Assembly (NCBI RefSeq): GCF_001445655.1
Contig: NZ_LNBE01000004.1
Span: forward strand, 3,378,420-3,442,419
Origin: Streptomyces roseifaciens
GTDB taxonomy: Bacteria > Actinomycetota > Actinomycetes > Streptomycetales > Streptomycetaceae
Length of the DNA: 64,000 nt
Reading direction: 5' to 3'
The position numbers and the translations under genes were made by a program. Below, piece by piece: positions 41,282 to 49,000 of the stretch (within the stretch, counting starts at the first letter, position 1; each line of letters opens with the position of its first letter). Under the pieces are notes generated by a model. The model searched no databases. It worked only from the letters and a program-made list of their open reading frames with translations, and had not been told where the DNA came from.

Positions 41282-42787
41282 TCAGTGCGCCATGACCGGG
41301 ACGGAGTTCTCCGCGCCCTCGCCGTCGCCCGAACCGGCGACCGCGCCGCCCTGGTGACCGGCGTTGACGAAGGCGACCGCGACCAGCGCGGACAGCACCA
41401 GGATGCCGACGGCCCACCACACGGCGGTGGAGTAGCCGTGCACCATCGACTGGAAGGTGAGCAGCTTCGGGTCGGACCCGGCGCCCGCGTGCGACTTGAA
41501 GTAGTCGGTGGTGGCGCTGGCGGCGATGGTGTTCAGCAGAGCGGTGCCGATGGCGCCGCCGACCTGCTGCGAGGTGTTGACCATCGCCGAGGCGACACCG
41601 GAGTCACGGGCCTGCACGCCGTACGTGGACAGGCTCATGGCCGGCATGAAGGCCGTACCCATGCCGAGGCCCATCAGCATCAGACCGGGCAGGACCACCG
41701 CCGCGTACGAGGTGTCCAGGTCGATCTGGGTGAGCAGGACCATGCCGACGGCCGCGAGCAGGAAGCCCGGGCCCATCAGCCAGCGCGCCGGGACGCGGGT
41801 CATCAGGCGGGCGCCGATCTGCGTGGAACCGGCGATCATCGTGGCGATCATCGGCAGGAACGCGAGACCGGTCTTGACCGGCGAGTAGCCCCGGACGATC
41901 TGCAGGTAGTAGGTCAGGAAGAGGAACAGGCCGAACATCGCGATGGCGGCGAGACCCAGCGAGACGTAGACACCGGCGCGGTTGCGGTCGGTGAGCACGC
42001 GCAGCGGCAGCAGCGGGGCCTTGACCTTCTTCTCGACGAGCACGAAGGCGAACAGCAGGACCGCGGCGGCGGCGAAGAAGCCGAGGGTGCTGCCGGCCGT
42101 CCAGCCGTCGGACTCGGCGCGGGTGAAGCCGTAGACCAGCGAGACCAGGCCGAGGGTGGCCAGGATGACGCCGGGGACGTCCAGCTTCGAGGGGTTGCGG
42201 CCCTCGGCCGGCTCACGGATGACGGCGATCGCACCGGCCGCGGCGACGACGGCGAAGGGGATGTTCACGAAGAACGTCCAGCGCCAGTTGAGGTACTCGG
42301 TGAACACGCCGCCGAGGATCAGGCCGACGCCACCGCCGGCACCGGCGATGGCACCGAAGATGCCGAACGCCTTGGCGCGCTCCTTCGCCTCGGTGAAGAG
42401 GACGGCGAGCAGCGACAGGGCGGCCGGGGCGAGCAGCGCGCCGAAGACACCCTGCAGGGCGCGGGCGCCCAGCAGCATCCCCGTGTTGACCGCGGCGCCG
42501 CCGAGCGCCGAGGCGGCGGCGAAGCCGATCAGGCCGATGACGAAGGCCCGCTTGCGGCCCCACAGGTCGGAGATGCGGCCGCCGAAGAGCAGCAGACCGC
42601 CGAAGGCGAGGGCGTAAGCCGTGATGACCCACTGCCGGTTGCCGTCCGAGATGCCGAGGTCGGCCTGGGCGGAGGGCAGGGCGATGTTCACGATGGTCGC
42701 GTCGAGGACGACCATGAGCTGGGCCAGGGCGATGAATATGAGCGCTTTCCAGCGCTTCGGGTCGAGGGCGGTACTGGTGTCTGGCAT
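41282..42787 (-). CDS. MFS drug exporter, DHA2 family
   Basis: 501 aa from ATG 42787. LMVVLDATIVNIALPSAQAD (motif D1), LFGGRISDLWGRKRAFVIGL (motif A) and GAIAGAGGGVGLILGGVF (motif C) mark an EmrB/QacA exporter with 14 helices. It ends in a small charged tail. The TetR regulator gene lies 88 bp upstream on the same strand, a regulator-exporter pair. Confidence 0.93.
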   Translation of the reverse strand: MPDTSTALDPKRWKALIFIALAQLMVVLDATIVNIALPSAQADLGISDGNRQWVITAYALAFGGLLLFGGRISDLWGRKRAFVIGLIGFAAASALGGAAVNTGMLLGARALQGVFGALLAPAALSLLAVLFTEAKERAKAFGIFGAIAGAGGGVGLILGGVFTEYLNWRWTFFVNIPFAVVAAAGAIAVIREPAEGRNPSKLDVPGVILATLGLVSLVYGFTRAESDGWTAGSTLGFFAAAAVLLFAFVLVEKKVKAPLLPLRVLTDRNRAGVYVSLGLAAIAMFGLFLFLTYYLQIVRGYSPVKTGLAFLPMIATMIAGSTQIGARLMTRVPARWLMGPGFLLAAVGMVLLTQIDLDTSYAAVVLPGLMLMGLGMGTAFMPAMSLSTYGVQARDSGVASAMVNTSQQVGGAIGTALLNTIAASATTDYFKSHAGAGSDPKLLTFQSMVHGYSTAVWWAVGILVLSALVAVAFVNAGHQGGAVAGSGDGEGAENSVPVMAH

Positions 42788-42875
42788 GAGTGTGTCTACC
42801 TCGGCGCGCAGTGGAGCGGGACGGTGGGGTCGTGGTGGTGGTGCAGGCCCGGCGGGGCCTGCGAAGTCTGGGGGG

Positions 42876-43628
42876 TCACCGGGAATCGGAGTCGGAGCCG
42901 GGGCCTGGGCCGGAGTCGGGGCCTGGGCCGGAGTCGGAGCCTGGGCCGGAACCCGGGCCCGACGCCTCGCCGGCGTCGGCGCCTGCCGCGGAACAGTGCT
43001 TGTGACGGCGCAGGTCCTCCAGCGTGGCGGCGGACCCGGGGAGTTCGGACCGGGCCGGGGCCATCAGGCCGTCGAGGAACAGCTGCAGGTGCCGGTGGAC
43101 GAACTGATCGAAGGCCGCGCAGCCCTTGCCCGGCAGCGGCCGGGTCAACTGCGTGATGGCGACGATGAGATCACCGAGCCCGATGTCGTCGCGCAGCCCA
43201 CCGGACGCGCGGGCGTCGGCCATGATGCCCTCGACCTGCTCGTCGAGACGGTCACGCGCCGCCACCAGCTCGGGGTGGTTGGGATCGACGCCCTCGTCGA
43301 GCAACGTGCAGAGCGCGCCCACCCGTTCGTCCGCGGCGGCGTGGACGAACCGCCTCAGCGATCGGAAAGCATCGGGCTCCTCGGCTCGTGCCGCCTCGGC
43401 CCGGTCCGCTAGACGGGCCATGACGGAGAGGGTGACATGGTGGATCAGCTCGCGGCGGTCCGCGAAGTGCCGGTACAGCGTGGCATTTCCGACCCCGGCC
43501 CGTCGAGCGATTTCATCGAGGGAGCTCTCCGCCCCGTACTCGACCAGCGCTTCCCGTGCGGCGGCGATGATTCGCTCGCGGTTGCGCAGGGCGTCGGCGC
43601 GGAGGCGCGGCGGTTGAGCGGTGACCAC
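42876..43628 (-). CDS. TetR family regulator with repetitive C-terminal tail
   Basis: 250 aa from start at 43628. The N-terminal TetR helix-turn-helix is NRERIIAAAREALVEYGAES, SLDEIARRAGVGNATLYRHF and ADRRELIHHV. The ligand domain ends near residue 215 (LEDLRRHKHC), and the last 30 residues are Gly-Pro-Ser-Asp repeats (SGPGSGPGSDSGPGPDSG) coded by imperfect 18-bp repeats (about 42880-42965). It probably represses its own gene and the exporter; two palindromes lie upstream. Confidence 0.9.
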   Translation of the reverse strand: MVTAQPPRLRADALRNRERIIAAAREALVEYGAESSLDEIARRAGVGNATLYRHFADRRELIHHVTLSVMARLADRAEAARAEEPDAFRSLRRFVHAAADERVGALCTLLDEGVDPNHPELVAARDRLDEQVEGIMADARASGGLRDDIGLGDLIVAITQLTRPLPGKGCAAFDQFVHRHLQLFLDGLMAPARSELPGSAATLEDLRRHKHCSAAGADAGEASGPGSGPGSDSGPGPDSGPGPGSDSDSR

Positions 43629-43706
43629 GGCCTTGCTCCTTCTGGACTGGGGTGGACGGGTGGGACGGAACCCGGGGCGCGGCCCGAGGCGGAAGCGGGG
43701 AGAGGT

Positions 43707-43740
43707 TCCCCGTTTTCCTCGGACGAGGGGTAAACGGGGA
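43707..43740. promoter_or_regulatory. Inverted repeat upstream of the TetR gene
   Basis: TCCCCGTTT and AAACGGGGA, separated by 16 bp that itself contains CCTC-GGAC-GAGG. It lies 79 bp before the TetR start and could be an operator or hairpin. Confidence 0.5.
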
Positions 43741-43768
43741 GAAGGTCCCCGGATATTTCACGGACAGA

Positions 43769-43786
43769 GGGTGACGTACGTCACCC
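43769..43786. promoter_or_regulatory. Perfect 18-bp palindrome
   Basis: GGGTGACGTACGTCACCC reads identically on both strands. It lies 141 bp upstream of the TetR start, and 372 bp from the M6 protease gene. It is a likely operator of a dimeric regulator, possibly this TetR. Confidence 0.75.
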
Positions 43787-44026
43787 GTTGCCGGCGGCGC
43801 GCGGACGGTCGGCGGGTGTGCCCCATCTGCCGCAGTCCGGGGAGCGCGCGGGGCCGCGGCGGCAGAAGGTGATCACAGAGAGCGGTACGGCCGGAGCGGC
43901 GGCCCGGCCGCGCCCTGGAAGGTGCCCGCCCCGAGTGAGCCCGCCTTTGCAGGCGCCCGCCCGTGCCGCACCCGGAAGTGCCCGTCCTGGAGGTGCCCGC
44001 ATGAGCCCCGGCCCGGAGACTCCGGC
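43787..44026. other. Intergenic, no gene seen
   Basis: Together with the palindromes this is the 398-bp gap between the TetR and protease genes. No ORF with ribosome site and normal composition is visible. A few GTGCCCGC-type direct repeats occur. Confidence 0.5.
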
Positions 44027-44155
44027 ATGAAAGCCCTGGCCGACCTGAAAGCCCTGGCCGACGTGAAGGCCCTGGCCGACGTGAAAGCCCTGGCCGCCGT
44101 GAAGGCCCTGGCATGAAGGCCCTGGCGTGAAGGCGCCGGCGTGAAGGCCCTGGCC
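44027..44155 (+). repeat. Tandem copies of the protease start region
   Basis: About five 18-bp units of GTGAAGGCCCTGGCCGAC (first with ATG at 44027), then two 14-bp units starting ATG 44113 and GTG 44127, run into the true gene start GTG 44141, itself GTGAAGGCCCTGGCC. The 18-bp array encodes a leader MKALADLKALADVKALADV... ending at TGA 44114-44116, which overlaps ATG 44113. The six-codon ORFs MKALA (44113-44130) and MKAPA (44127-44144) follow, each overlapping the next start by 4 nt. Confidence 0.9.
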
Positions 44156-45433
44156 GTCGTGGTCATGGCGGCCACCGCGCTCGCCATGACCTCGCCGGTG
44201 CCCGCCGGGCACTTCGGGCCCGGCGCCGAGGCCGGGGCGGGCGGGCCGCCCGCCGCCGGGGACACCGGGGGACGGCCGCCCTCCGGCCCGTGCGCCCTGC
44301 CCGGCGCCACCGACAACGTCTCCGAGACCGCGCGGACGCCGCCCGGCTACGCCCGCTCCAGCGGCACCGTCCGCGCCGTGACCTTCCTGATCGACTTCCC
44401 GGACTCCCCCGCCACGACCACCCCGCAGGCGCGCTACGCCGAGTTCTTCCCGGCCGTCGCGGACTACTACCGGGCCAGCTCCTACGGCCGGCTCGACTAC
44501 CGCTCCACGCCGGTGCTGCGCTGGATCCGGATGTCCCGCCCCTACGCCGCCTACGGGATCGAGCGCGGCACGCCCTTCGACGCGGAGAGCGACGACGGCT
44601 ACCACGCGATCGCGGCGGAGATCCTCGACGCGGTGGACGACACCGTCGACTTCCGGCACTACGACCTGATCAACGTACTGGTGACGCCGGGCGCGGGGCC
44701 GCCGGCCACCGAGGACGTGCGGTCGGTGACGTTCGCCGGCACCCCCACCGGCCTGACCACGGCCGACGGCGTCCCCTTCAAGAACGTCTCGTTCATCTGG
44801 AGCCGCCAGACGGGCGACAGCCCCTTCCGCGTCCTCAACCACGAGAACGCCCACAGCTTCGGCCTGCCCGACCTCTACTACACGGGCCGCGGCGCCGCGC
44901 TGCTGAAAACTCCCGTGGGCCACTGGGACCCGATGGACGAGGACTGGGGCCCGTCCAACGACTTCCTCGCCTGGCACAAGTGGAAGCTGGGCTGGCTCGC
45001 GCCCCCGCAGGTGCGCTGCCTCGACGGGCCGGGCGTCCGCTCCTTCGCCCTGACGCCCACGTCGGTCCCGGGCGGCCTCAAGCTCGCGGTCGTCCCCGTC
45101 TCCCGGCACACCGTGATCACCCTCGAGGCGCGGGCGGCCGGGCAGCTGGACCACGCGGTGTGCCGCCCCGGCGTCCTGATCACCACGATCACCACCACCA
45201 TGTCCACCGGCTCCGGCCCCGTGCGCACCACGGACGCCACCCCGGGCAGCAAGGGCTGCTACACCACCGACCTGAACGTGAACGCGGCGCTGAGCGACGC
45301 CCCGTACACCGCCGGGCAGCGGTACGCCGGGCCCGGCATGTCCGTCGACGTGCTCGGCGAGGACGACGAGGGCGACTGGCAGGTACGGGTGCGGACGGTC
45401 AGGCCGCGCGCCAGTGACGGCGGCCGAGACTGA
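44141..45433 (+). CDS. Secreted M6-type metalloprotease-like protein
   Basis: 430 aa from GTG 44141. A signal peptide (KALAVVVMAATALAMTSPV) is followed by a Gly/Pro linker, then the protease domain with the zinc motif H234-E-N-A-H238-SFGLPDLY, an HExxHxxGxxD form as in M6 (immune inhibitor A-like) proteases; the downstream Met-turn may be GHWDPMDEDWG. The domain preceding it has AVTFLIDFPDSPAT and ADYYRASSYGRLDY, also familiar from M6. A beta-rich C-terminal domain of about 150 aa follows. The gene overlaps the next convergent gene by 35 bp. Confidence 0.85.
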   Translation: MKALAVVVMAATALAMTSPVPAGHFGPGAEAGAGGPPAAGDTGGRPPSGPCALPGATDNVSETARTPPGYARSSGTVRAVTFLIDFPDSPATTTPQARYAEFFPAVADYYRASSYGRLDYRSTPVLRWIRMSRPYAAYGIERGTPFDAESDDGYHAIAAEILDAVDDTVDFRHYDLINVLVTPGAGPPATEDVRSVTFAGTPTGLTTADGVPFKNVSFIWSRQTGDSPFRVLNHENAHSFGLPDLYYTGRGAALLKTPVGHWDPMDEDWGPSNDFLAWHKWKLGWLAPPQVRCLDGPGVRSFALTPTSVPGGLKLAVVPVSRHTVITLEARAAGQLDHAVCRPGVLITTITTTMSTGSGPVRTTDATPGSKGCYTTDLNVNAALSDAPYTAGQRYAGPGMSVDVLGEDDEGDWQVRVRTVRPRASDGGRD

Positions 45434-46031
45434 TCAGCCGCAGCTGCCGACCGGCCGTGTCGGCGATGGCGCGCTCCTCCTCCGGGGACGCCTCCAGGAA
45501 CGCCGACGCGGTCATCACGAGGTGGTCGACGTAGAGCCCGGCGAGCATGCGGACGTCCTCCGCGCTCCACCCCTGCGAGACCTCCTGCGCGGCGAGGGCG
45601 GCGGCGACCTCGTCCCCGAACCGCTCCAGCTCCGCCGCGATGGCCTCCCGCACCGCCCGCACCCCGCCGTGCCGTTCGCGGGCGACGAAGCGCACGTGCG
45701 CCGGGTGCCGCCGCACGTGACCGGCCACGGCCTCGACGCTGCGGTCGATGACCTCCTCGGCCTCCTGCTGCTCAGCCAGGACGGCCCGGATCATCACGTG
45801 CAGGCTGCCGAGCGACTCCTCCACCAGCGCGACGCCGAGCTCGGCCATGTCCCGGAAGTGCCGGTAGAACGCGGCGGGCGCGACCCCCACGACCCGCGTG
45901 ACCTCCCGCAGCCCGAGGCTGCTCAGGCTCTGCTCCTCCAGCAGCCGCAGCGCGGCGTCGAGCAAGGCCTGACGGGTCTTCAGCTTCTGGGCCTGGCGGA
46001 CCCCGAGGGTGGCGTGGGTGCTGCTGCTCAT
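45399..46031 (-). CDS. TetR family regulator
   Basis: 210 aa from ATG 46031. TetR helix-turn-helix: KLKTRQALLDAALRLLEEQS, SSLGLREVTRVVGVAPAAFY and RHFRDMAELGVALVEE. The C-terminal ligand domain (about 70-205) is typical (EVIDRSVEAVAGHVRRHPAH, VRFVARERHGGVRAVREAI) of the FabR/DesT-like group. It is divergent from a tiny membrane protein gene, with two AAACAACTGTTT-type sites between, so autoregulation and control of that pair are likely. Confidence 0.9.
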   Translation of the reverse strand: MSSSTHATLGVRQAQKLKTRQALLDAALRLLEEQSLSSLGLREVTRVVGVAPAAFYRHFRDMAELGVALVEESLGSLHVMIRAVLAEQQEAEEVIDRSVEAVAGHVRRHPAHVRFVARERHGGVRAVREAIAAELERFGDEVAAALAAQEVSQGWSAEDVRMLAGLYVDHLVMTASAFLEASPEEERAIADTAGRQLRLISLGRRHWRAA

Positions 46032-46040
46032 GGATTCAGT

Positions 46041-46113
46041 AAACAACTGTTTGCCACGGGACGCCAGGAGCGCTACGCTGGATTTCAGTGAACAACTGTC
46101 ATTCCAACTGTTC
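46041..46113. promoter_or_regulatory. Two TetR operator-like sites
   Basis: AAACAACTGTTT (46041-46052) is a palindrome ten bases before the TetR ATG. GAACAACTGT...ACTGTTC (46090-46113) repeats the same half-sites in front of the small membrane protein gene. Confidence 0.75.
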
Positions 46114-46131
46114 ACCCAAGAAGGGAAGGAC

Positions 46132-46281
46132 ATGATCTTCCTAGTGGCGGCCGTGCTCCTCCTGGGAGTCCTCGTGGGCGCCGCCGCCCATCTCGCACTC
46201 CCCGTGATCATCCCGGCGGCGACGGCGATCTCCCTGTGGCTGCTGGTCTTCGCGATCCGCGAGCGCAGGAGGGAGCACTGA
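46132..46281 (+). CDS. 49-aa membrane peptide
   Basis: 49 aa from ATG 46132 with GAAGGGAAGG upstream. Two hydrophobic stretches (MIFLVAAVLLLGVLVGAAAH and PVIIPAATAISLWLLVFAI) end in a basic tail RERRREH. It is under the same divergent promoter region as the TetR gene and one base before the DUF4190 gene, so probably co-transcribed. No known family. Confidence 0.7.
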   Translation: MIFLVAAVLLLGVLVGAAAHLALPVIIPAATAISLWLLVFAIRERRREH

Positions 46282-46282
46282 A

Positions 46283-46630
46283 ATGCCGACGACTCCGACG
46301 ACGACCCTGACGAAGCACGCAGCACACCGGCCCGCGACGGACCAGGCGCGGCCGGATCCCCAGCCGCAGCCGCAGCCCGACAAGACCCCCGCCCGCCGGG
46401 AGGCCGACGGCATGGCGGTCGCCTCCTTCGTCCTGGGCCTGGTGGGCCTCCTGATCTTCAACATCGTCCTGGGCCCCCTGGCCCTGACCCTGGCCGGCCT
46501 CGCCCTCCTCCGCGGCACGAACCGCCCCGGCCGCGCCGCCCTGGGCCTGACCCTGGGCGCGGCCGACCTGATCGTCCTGGCGGCCCTGGCCACCACGGAC
46601 CACACCCTCTCCTGGAGCTTCGGCCCCTGA
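46283..46630 (+). CDS. DUF4190 domain-containing membrane protein
   Basis: 115 aa from ATG 46283. A Pro/Thr-rich cytoplasmic head of about 40 residues precedes MAVASFVLGLVGLLIFNIVL and LGPLALTLAGLALLRGTNR, the DUF4190 pattern in which a first helix ends in a short turn before PLAL..G.ALLRGTNRPGR. A third hydrophobic stretch follows (AALGLTLGAADLIVLAALA). Function unknown. Confidence 0.82.
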   Translation: MPTTPTTTLTKHAAHRPATDQARPDPQPQPQPDKTPARREADGMAVASFVLGLVGLLIFNIVLGPLALTLAGLALLRGTNRPGRAALGLTLGAADLIVLAALATTDHTLSWSFGP

Positions 46631-46669
46631 CCCCCGCCCGCCGCCACCCGCTACACTGGCGGCTACCTT

Positions 46670-46742
46670 GCCTCCGTAGCTCAGGGGATAGAGCACTGCT
46701 CTCCTAAAGCAGGTGTCGGCAGTTCGAATCTGCCCGGGGGCA
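46670..46742 (+). tRNA. tRNA-Arg (anticodon CCT)
   Basis: Acceptor GCCTCCG pairs with CGGGGGC (one G-U). The anticodon stem CTGCT/AGCAG encloses the loop CTCCTAA, so the anticodon is CCT for codon AGG. The T arm is GCAGTTCGAATCTGC, the discriminator is A, and CCA is not encoded. Confidence 0.95.
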
Positions 46743-46749
46743 CCGCCTT

Positions 46750-46782
46750 GAAGCCCTCCAGCCATCCCGGCTGGAGGGCTTC
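46750..46782 (+). terminator. Terminator after tRNA-Arg
   Basis: A perfect 14-bp stem, GAAGCCCTCCAGCC and complement, with a 5-nt loop. Confidence 0.9.
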
Positions 46783-46951
46783 GGCATGGCCGGGCAGCGC
46801 GACGACGACAGGCGCTCGCCTCGAGCCACCACGTGACCAGCCTCATGGCGCTCGACAGCAGTCACAGAGAAAAGTGACCCCACCCCGCCCCAACGCCCTA
46901 CAGTGATCTACCAAGTTGATCGTAGGAGCATCCACAAGGGGAGGGCGCACA

Positions 46952-48067
46952 GTGTCAACGCATTCCGATCAGGACCCCCTCTTCGAAGAGGACGAAGGCG
47001 ACGTCACATCCGAGCAGGCCGAGCCCCTGTTCGTCCCCCTCGAAGAGAGGCGGCTGGTCACCCAACCGTACGACCTTTCGCTGGCAACACTGGTGGATGA
47101 CATCCAGCGCGAGCGGCTACTGCTCAGCATCGAGTACCAAAGAAAGTACGTATGGGACAGGTCTAAAGCCAGCAGACTCATCGAGAGCTTTCTCCTGAAC
47201 ATCCCCGTACCGGTTTGCTACTTCGCCGAAAACGAAGACGGATCCTACGAAGTTATCGACGGCCTCCAGCGGATCCAGACCATCAAGGATTTCCTCGGTG
47301 ACGAGTTCGCCCTTCGCGGCGTTTCAGTGGTCAGTGAATTTGAAGGTCTCCGCTACAGCGGTCTCCCTCTGAAAGAGCAGCGGCGACTGAGCAACCGCAC
47401 CATTCGTTGCATCGTAATCACCGACGATTCACACCCGGACATCAAATTTGATGTATTCGAACGACTCAACACCGGATCTGCGATGCTGGCCGCACAAGAG
47501 CTACGAAATTGCATTTACCGCGGATCACTGAACTCATCCCTGAAAGAACTGGCGGAGAATCCGGAGTTCTCCGGCATCCTGGGCGGACTAAAGAACAGTC
47601 GGATGGCTTACGAGGAGCTGGCCCTACGCTTCTTCGCACTTTACGAAAACCTCAGCGGTTACCGCCCACCGCTCCGTCAGCTCCTTAACACCTACATGCG
47701 GCGACACCGAAAGGGGACTCCTGGCGAAGCAGAGATTCAGGTTTTCCTGGAGACCTGCAGAGCGGTCTCAGAAATTTTCGGCACCAGTGCATTCAGGCTG
47801 ATAAAAGACGGGAAGATGGGGGCGTTCAACAAAGCACTGTTCGACTCCATCATGCTCCCCCTTGCATTCTCCGACCGGCGGTCCGCAGTGAGCAAGGCCA
47901 AAGAAATACGAGAGCTGCGCTCCGAGCTACTTGACAGGGAAAGCTTCCAAACAGCGATTGGCCGGGCAACGGCGGACAAGAGCCGGATGCATGGGCGCGT
48001 ACACGCATTCGCAAGTGGACTGGTGAAACTGGGAGTCCGCTGCGACCTGCCCACTCTTCCCGACTAG
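46952..48067 (+). CDS. DUF262 domain protein (GmrSD/ParB-like nuclease fold)
   Basis: 371 aa from GTG 46952 (GGGAGG seven bases upstream); an extension to TTG 46916 is less likely. The DUF262 signature is clear: LSIEYQRKYVWDRSKASRLI, IPVPVCYFAENEDGSYEVID, with GLQRIQTIKDFL in place of the usual DGQQR, and DVFERLNTGSAMLAAQELRN. The usual DUF1524 HNH nuclease half is absent. Base composition is distinctly lower in GC than the flanks. The next gene starts 9 bp downstream and encodes a HEPN-like protein. The pair resembles known defence gene sets, but function is unproven. Confidence 0.88.
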   Translation: MSTHSDQDPLFEEDEGDVTSEQAEPLFVPLEERRLVTQPYDLSLATLVDDIQRERLLLSIEYQRKYVWDRSKASRLIESFLLNIPVPVCYFAENEDGSYEVIDGLQRIQTIKDFLGDEFALRGVSVVSEFEGLRYSGLPLKEQRRLSNRTIRCIVITDDSHPDIKFDVFERLNTGSAMLAAQELRNCIYRGSLNSSLKELAENPEFSGILGGLKNSRMAYEELALRFFALYENLSGYRPPLRQLLNTYMRRHRKGTPGEAEIQVFLETCRAVSEIFGTSAFRLIKDGKMGAFNKALFDSIMLPLAFSDRRSAVSKAKEIRELRSELLDRESFQTAIGRATADKSRMHGRVHAFASGLVKLGVRCDLPTLPD

Positions 48068-48076
48068 CGAGGATCG

Positions 48077-48817
48077 ATGGCCGAGTCCGAACTGGATTCC
48101 TACTGTGAGTTCATCGACAGCCTCCGAGAAGTGGAAACGCTTCTTGCTGCCGGCCCTTCACAGCCGCTCGGGCATGGCGGGACTGTGGACCAGGCCCAAG
48201 ATCGAGAACTGACCAACGCGGTGACCCGAGCATGTGTGGTGATGCTGGTTGCACACTTCGAAGGCTTCGTAAAAGCTGCCCTGACAGAACTCATCGACGA
48301 GATCTGCGAGGCGAAGCCACCGACGCGAAGAATCCCCGATGGCCTACTTGAACTGCACACCAGGGAGCGAATCCAAGAGATATTTGGCAGCGAGGGCCCC
48401 GACAGGATCCACAAGACCCGTCGATTATTTTCTACATATGCTCCGCTTTGGGAGGAGGACCGCTCCATCAATCCACAGGTCCTCTCGGCCAAAATCTTAA
48501 CCCGCCAATTCACCAATGCCAGGCCAGAGATTCTGGACAACGTCTTCAGGCTTCTCGATGTTCACGACCTCATCAGCCAAATAGAAGCGCACGTCAATCG
48601 AGCCATCGTCAATCGCGGCGACGAAGCAACCAGCGTCAAGGTGGCAGTCAAACTGACCGAGATCGTGAGCAGACGAAATAAAATCGCCCACGGCGACAGA
48701 TCGGAGAAGCCCACCCAGTTCGAGGTCGAGAGCTATGTTGATTTTCTCAAGGATGTATCGGAGTGCATATCCAGCATCATCCAAGCACGAATCGCCCATT
48801 GCTGCTCCCTCAGGTGA
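48077..48817 (+). CDS. HEPN-like protein (MAE_28990/MAE_18760 type)
   Basis: 246 aa from ATG 48077, 9 bp after the DUF262 gene. It is mostly helical. The C-terminal helix pair contains VSRRNKIAHGDRSEK, the R-x4-H motif (R-N-K-I-A-H) of HEPN RNases. The N-terminal half carries ACVVMLVAHFEGFVKAALTE, the family's other conserved helix. Two TTA leucine codons (L117 at 48425, L141 at 48497) would place translation under the bldA tRNA in Streptomyces. Low GC like its partner. A toxin-like RNase controlled by, or working with, the DUF262 protein is the inferred role. Confidence 0.82.
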   Translation: MAESELDSYCEFIDSLREVETLLAAGPSQPLGHGGTVDQAQDRELTNAVTRACVVMLVAHFEGFVKAALTELIDEICEAKPPTRRIPDGLLELHTRERIQEIFGSEGPDRIHKTRRLFSTYAPLWEEDRSINPQVLSAKILTRQFTNARPEILDNVFRLLDVHDLISQIEAHVNRAIVNRGDEATSVKVAVKLTEIVSRRNKIAHGDRSEKPTQFEVESYVDFLKDVSECISSIIQARIAHCCSLR

Positions 48818-49000
48818 AGGGCGACACTCTCCAGCCTTTCAATGATGACTACCCGAGAAATTCTGCACTCGCAACCCCAGTGGCGAGCAGGCGACTCCAA
48901 GTGGGCCGCCAGGGTGAACTAGGCCGGGATCAGCCGTGCCTGAACTGCGGGGGAACAGTGGGGACCACCCAGCGGTCCCCAAGCGGGGCTGGTCAGGTTT

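Noticed and set aside
44027..44116. Independent small gene of MKALAD repeats
   Set aside because: It is made entirely of copies of the downstream gene's own start. Treated as a leader or repeat, not a protein gene.
46670..48900. Integrative element at tRNA-Arg
   Set aside because: No integrase, and I find no copy of the tRNA 3' end downstream; only composition suggests acquisition.
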